16,308 bases of DNA from contig DBVS01000095.1 in the NCBI GenBank assembly GCA_002308235.1, positions 530 through 16,837 of the forward strand, written 5' to 3'. The notes under the pieces are model-generated. The model was not told the origin of the DNA and made no database searches. It saw only the letters and a program-made list of their open reading frames with translations. The DNA is from Lachnospiraceae bacterium UBA1258. Its GTDB lineage: Bacteria > Bacillota > Clostridia > Lachnospirales > Lachnospiraceae. Of the stretch, positions 14,413-16,308 are shown one piece after another. The stretch's first letter is position 1, and the number at the start of each line of letters is the position of its first letter. Made by a program: the position numbers and the translations under genes.

Positions 14413-14422
14413 CGGGGACAAA

Positions 14423-16308
14423 ATGAGCAAAATTTTACTTGTGGACGGTTATTCGATTCTGCACCGGGGTTTTTACGGCGTGCAGCTTTTAACCGACAGA
14501 AACGGTATTTATACCAATGCCGTTTACGGCTTTTTGAATATTCTTTTAAAGACCATCGAGGATGAGCGCCCGGACTGTCTTGCTGTGGCGCTTGATTTTC
14601 ATGCGCCCACCTTCAGACATAAGATTTTTCCCGAGTATAAGGGAACCAGAAAGCCCATGCCCGATGAACTTAGGATGCAGCTTCCGATAATCAGGGAAGT
14701 TTTGGCTGCCATGGGTATCACAGCCATCGAAAAAGAAGGATATGAGGCCGACGATATATTGGGAACCCTTGCAAAGCGCTGCGAAAAGGAAGGCTATACC
14801 GTTACGATCCTTTCGGGAGACAGAGACCTTCTTCAGATCGCTTCGGACACCGTTAAAGTGGCAATTCCCACCACCAAGGGTAATAAGACCGAAACCGTAG
14901 GGTATTATACCAAAGACGTTATCGCAAAATACGGCGTAACACCTGCAGAATTTATCGATGTTAAGGCTCTTATGGGGGATACCAGCGATAATATTCCCGG
15001 GGTAAACAAGGTCGGCGAAAAGACCGCAACGGGGCTGATTGCCACCTATCATACACTTGATTCCGTTTATGAACACCTGGATGAGATAAGCGGAAAGGCC
15101 TTAAAAGCAAATCTTATCGCCGACAGGGACAATGCTTTCTTAAGCCGTACCTTAGCCACCATCGAAACCGATGCTCCCATAGATTTTGATATCGAAAAGT
15201 CAAAGATCAAAGGTTTTCTTAATCAGGAATCCTCTGAAGTTTTGTTAAAGTACTCTTTAAAGAGCATAGTCGCGCGACTTGAAAAATTCAGCATACCCGG
15301 CGACGGGTCTGCAAAGACCGTAGAAACCTATAAAACCGAATTCGAAGTCATTGAAGACTTTAATGAGTGTGTTACGCTTGTTTCGAAGGCCGTCAAATCA
15401 GGGAAATTCGGCTTTTACCTTTGCGGGAACGATGGTCTGGCTCTTTCTTTTTCGGGAAGGAACGTATTTTTATGTTTTTACGGTCTGTTTACGCCCGAAT
15501 ACGTGAAAGAGTACTGCTTGAAAGATACGGGGGCCGCAAAGCTCATTACATACCGGATCAAAGAATCTTACGTTCTTTTCAATGAATACAGGGACAGCTT
15601 TGAAGATATCGAGCTTCTTTCATATCTTTTGGATCCGGTCAAGGGTGAGTATCCGCTTGTTAACTTAAGCGAAAAATACGGTGAAAGATACAGAGGCTTT
15701 GCCAAGGACCTCCCTGAAAAAACAAGAGAATTTGCCTGCGCCGCAGCGGAAGAATCGGTGCTTTTGTTCGACCGCCTGTTTAAAGATGTTGCGGATGCCG
15801 GTATGGATAAGCTTTACCGCAATATCGAGATGCCCCTTTCCTTTGTGCTTTATTCCATGGAAAAAGAAGGTGTTTCGGTAGATAAGAAGGCTTTGAAAGT
15901 GTACTCGGACAAGCTTTCTTCCGGTATTGAAAAACTTGAAAAAGAGATCTATTCCCTTGCGGATACGGAATTTAACATCAATTCCCCGAAACAGCTCGGG
16001 GAGGTTCTTTTTGAAAAACTGAAGATACCCGGCGGGAAAAAGACCAAAACGGGCTATTCCACGGCTGCGGACGTGCTTGAAAAACTGTCTGCGGATTACC
16101 CTGTTGTGGATAAGATCCTTGAATACCGTACCCTGTCAAAACTCAAGTCTACATATGCTGACGGACTTATTCAGTTTATCGGGGAAGACGGGCGTATCCA
16201 TACAAGCTTCAATCAGACCGTTACCGCCACGGGCAGGATCAGCTCAAGTAATCCCAATCTTCAGAATATTCCCATCAGGACCGAACTCGGAAGGGAACTC
16301 AGAAAGGT
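14423..16308 (+). CDS. polA: DNA polymerase I (partial, 3' end outside window)
   Basis: Pol I fills gaps and removes RNA primers during replication and repair. About 628 of roughly 870-900 residues are visible, in one open frame to the right edge. The 5'-nuclease domain is intact: FRHKIFPEYKGTRKPMP, YEADD (107-111), SGDRDLLQ with Asp133 and Asp135, and GDTSDNIPG with Asp186 and Asp189. The middle 3'-5' exonuclease-like domain (about 310-450) lacks the DxE metal-binding motif and a clear second acidic motif, so proofreading is probably lost, as in Bacillus and Taq enzymes. The polymerase domain begins with INSPKQLGE and reaches TATGRISSSNPNLQNIP (around 602-618), ending just before motif A. 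GGGGA lies 5-6 bases before ATG 14423. Confidence 0.95.
   Translation, partial: MSKILLVDGYSILHRGFYGVQLLTDRNGIYTNAVYGFLNILLKTIEDERPDCLAVALDFHAPTFRHKIFPEYKGTRKPMPDELRMQLPIIREVLAAMGITAIEKEGYEADDILGTLAKRCEKEGYTVTILSGDRDLLQIASDTVKVAIPTTKGNKTETVGYYTKDVIAKYGVTPAEFIDVKALMGDTSDNIPGVNKVGEKTATGLIATYHTLDSVYEHLDEISGKALKANLIADRDNAFLSRTLATIETDAPIDFDIEKSKIKGFLNQESSEVLLKYSLKSIVARLEKFSIPGDGSAKTVETYKTEFEVIEDFNECVTLVSKAVKSGKFGFYLCGNDGLALSFSGRNVFLCFYGLFTPEYVKEYCLKDTGAAKLITYRIKESYVLFNEYRDSFEDIELLSYLLDPVKGEYPLVNLSEKYGERYRGFAKDLPEKTREFACAAAEESVLLFDRLFKDVADAGMDKLYRNIEMPLSFVLYSMEKEGVSVDKKALKVYSDKLSSGIEKLEKEIYSLADTEFNINSPKQLGEVLFEKLKIPGGKKTKTGYSTAADVLEKLSADYPVVDKILEYRTLSKLKSTYADGLIQFIGEDGRIHTSFNQTVTATGRISSSNPNLQNIPIRTELGRELRK

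Noticed and set aside
14546..15076. 176-codon antisense reading frame opposite polA
   Set aside because: It mirrors the conserved 5'-nuclease domain of polA and shows no motif or start signal of its own.
15367..15881. Forward short reading frames in the polA region (15367-15585 and 15681-15881)
   Set aside because: They are alternative frames of polA; the polA frame stays open without interruption from 14423 to the window end, so there is no frameshift.

Overview
The window looks like chromosomal DNA of an anaerobic Gram-positive Clostridia-class bacterium, most likely Lachnospiraceae (Butyrivibrio/Roseburia-like). This is an inference from several things: strong AAGGAGG-type ribosome binding sites, TTG/GTG candidate starts, a fused AroE-AroK, a CM-PDT whose ACT domain reads RSRP, a TrpB2-type enzyme, a superoxide reductase-rubrerythrin pair (anaerobe oxygen defence) and a 7TM hybrid histidine kinase. 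Every gene is on the + strand. Nothing in the window resembles an insertion sequence, phage gene or CRISPR array, and no gene-free stretch exceeds about 130 bases.

Layout. Positions 1-57 hold the 3' end of a tRNA (probably Leu) and its intrinsic terminator. mnmA (83-1147) is a tRNA 2-thiouridylase. A promoter followed at once by an intrinsic terminator (1156-1236) precedes a tightly packed aromatic amino acid operon: pheA (CM-prephenate dehydratase), aroC, an aroE-aroK fusion, aroQ (type II dehydroquinase), aroA, tyrA and a class I-alpha DAHP synthase. Its genes overlap or are separated by at most about 20 bases. Together they cover DAHP synthesis and every later shikimate step to chorismate except 3-dehydroquinate synthase (aroB), plus the committed steps to phenylalanine and tyrosine. 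A separate promoter (8270-8298) then drives a stand-alone TrpB2-type tryptophan synthase beta chain and an LdhA-type D-lactate dehydrogenase.

Next comes an oxidative-stress pair, desulfoferrodoxin (superoxide reductase) and rubrerythrin. It lies behind a perfect 14-bp palindrome of CRP/FNR-family type, placed about 41 bp before the predicted transcription start. A strong terminator closes the pair. Its T-tract doubles as the -35 region of a promoter for a 738-residue hybrid sensor histidine kinase (7TM-PAS-HisKA-HATPase-REC). A further promoter inside the kinase 3' end precedes a 111-residue membrane-anchored zinc-finger (zf-HC2, anti-sigma-like) protein, which is followed 10 bases later by polA. 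polA runs off the right edge.

Most content is core metabolism. The observations most worth checking are the CRP/FNR-like site (with a weaker tandem copy) before the superoxide reductase gene, the promoter-terminator leader of the aromatic operon, the sensorless zf-HC2 protein beside polA, and the regulatory makeup of the aromatic operon (AroE-AroK fusion, TyrA without an ACT domain, no aroB).
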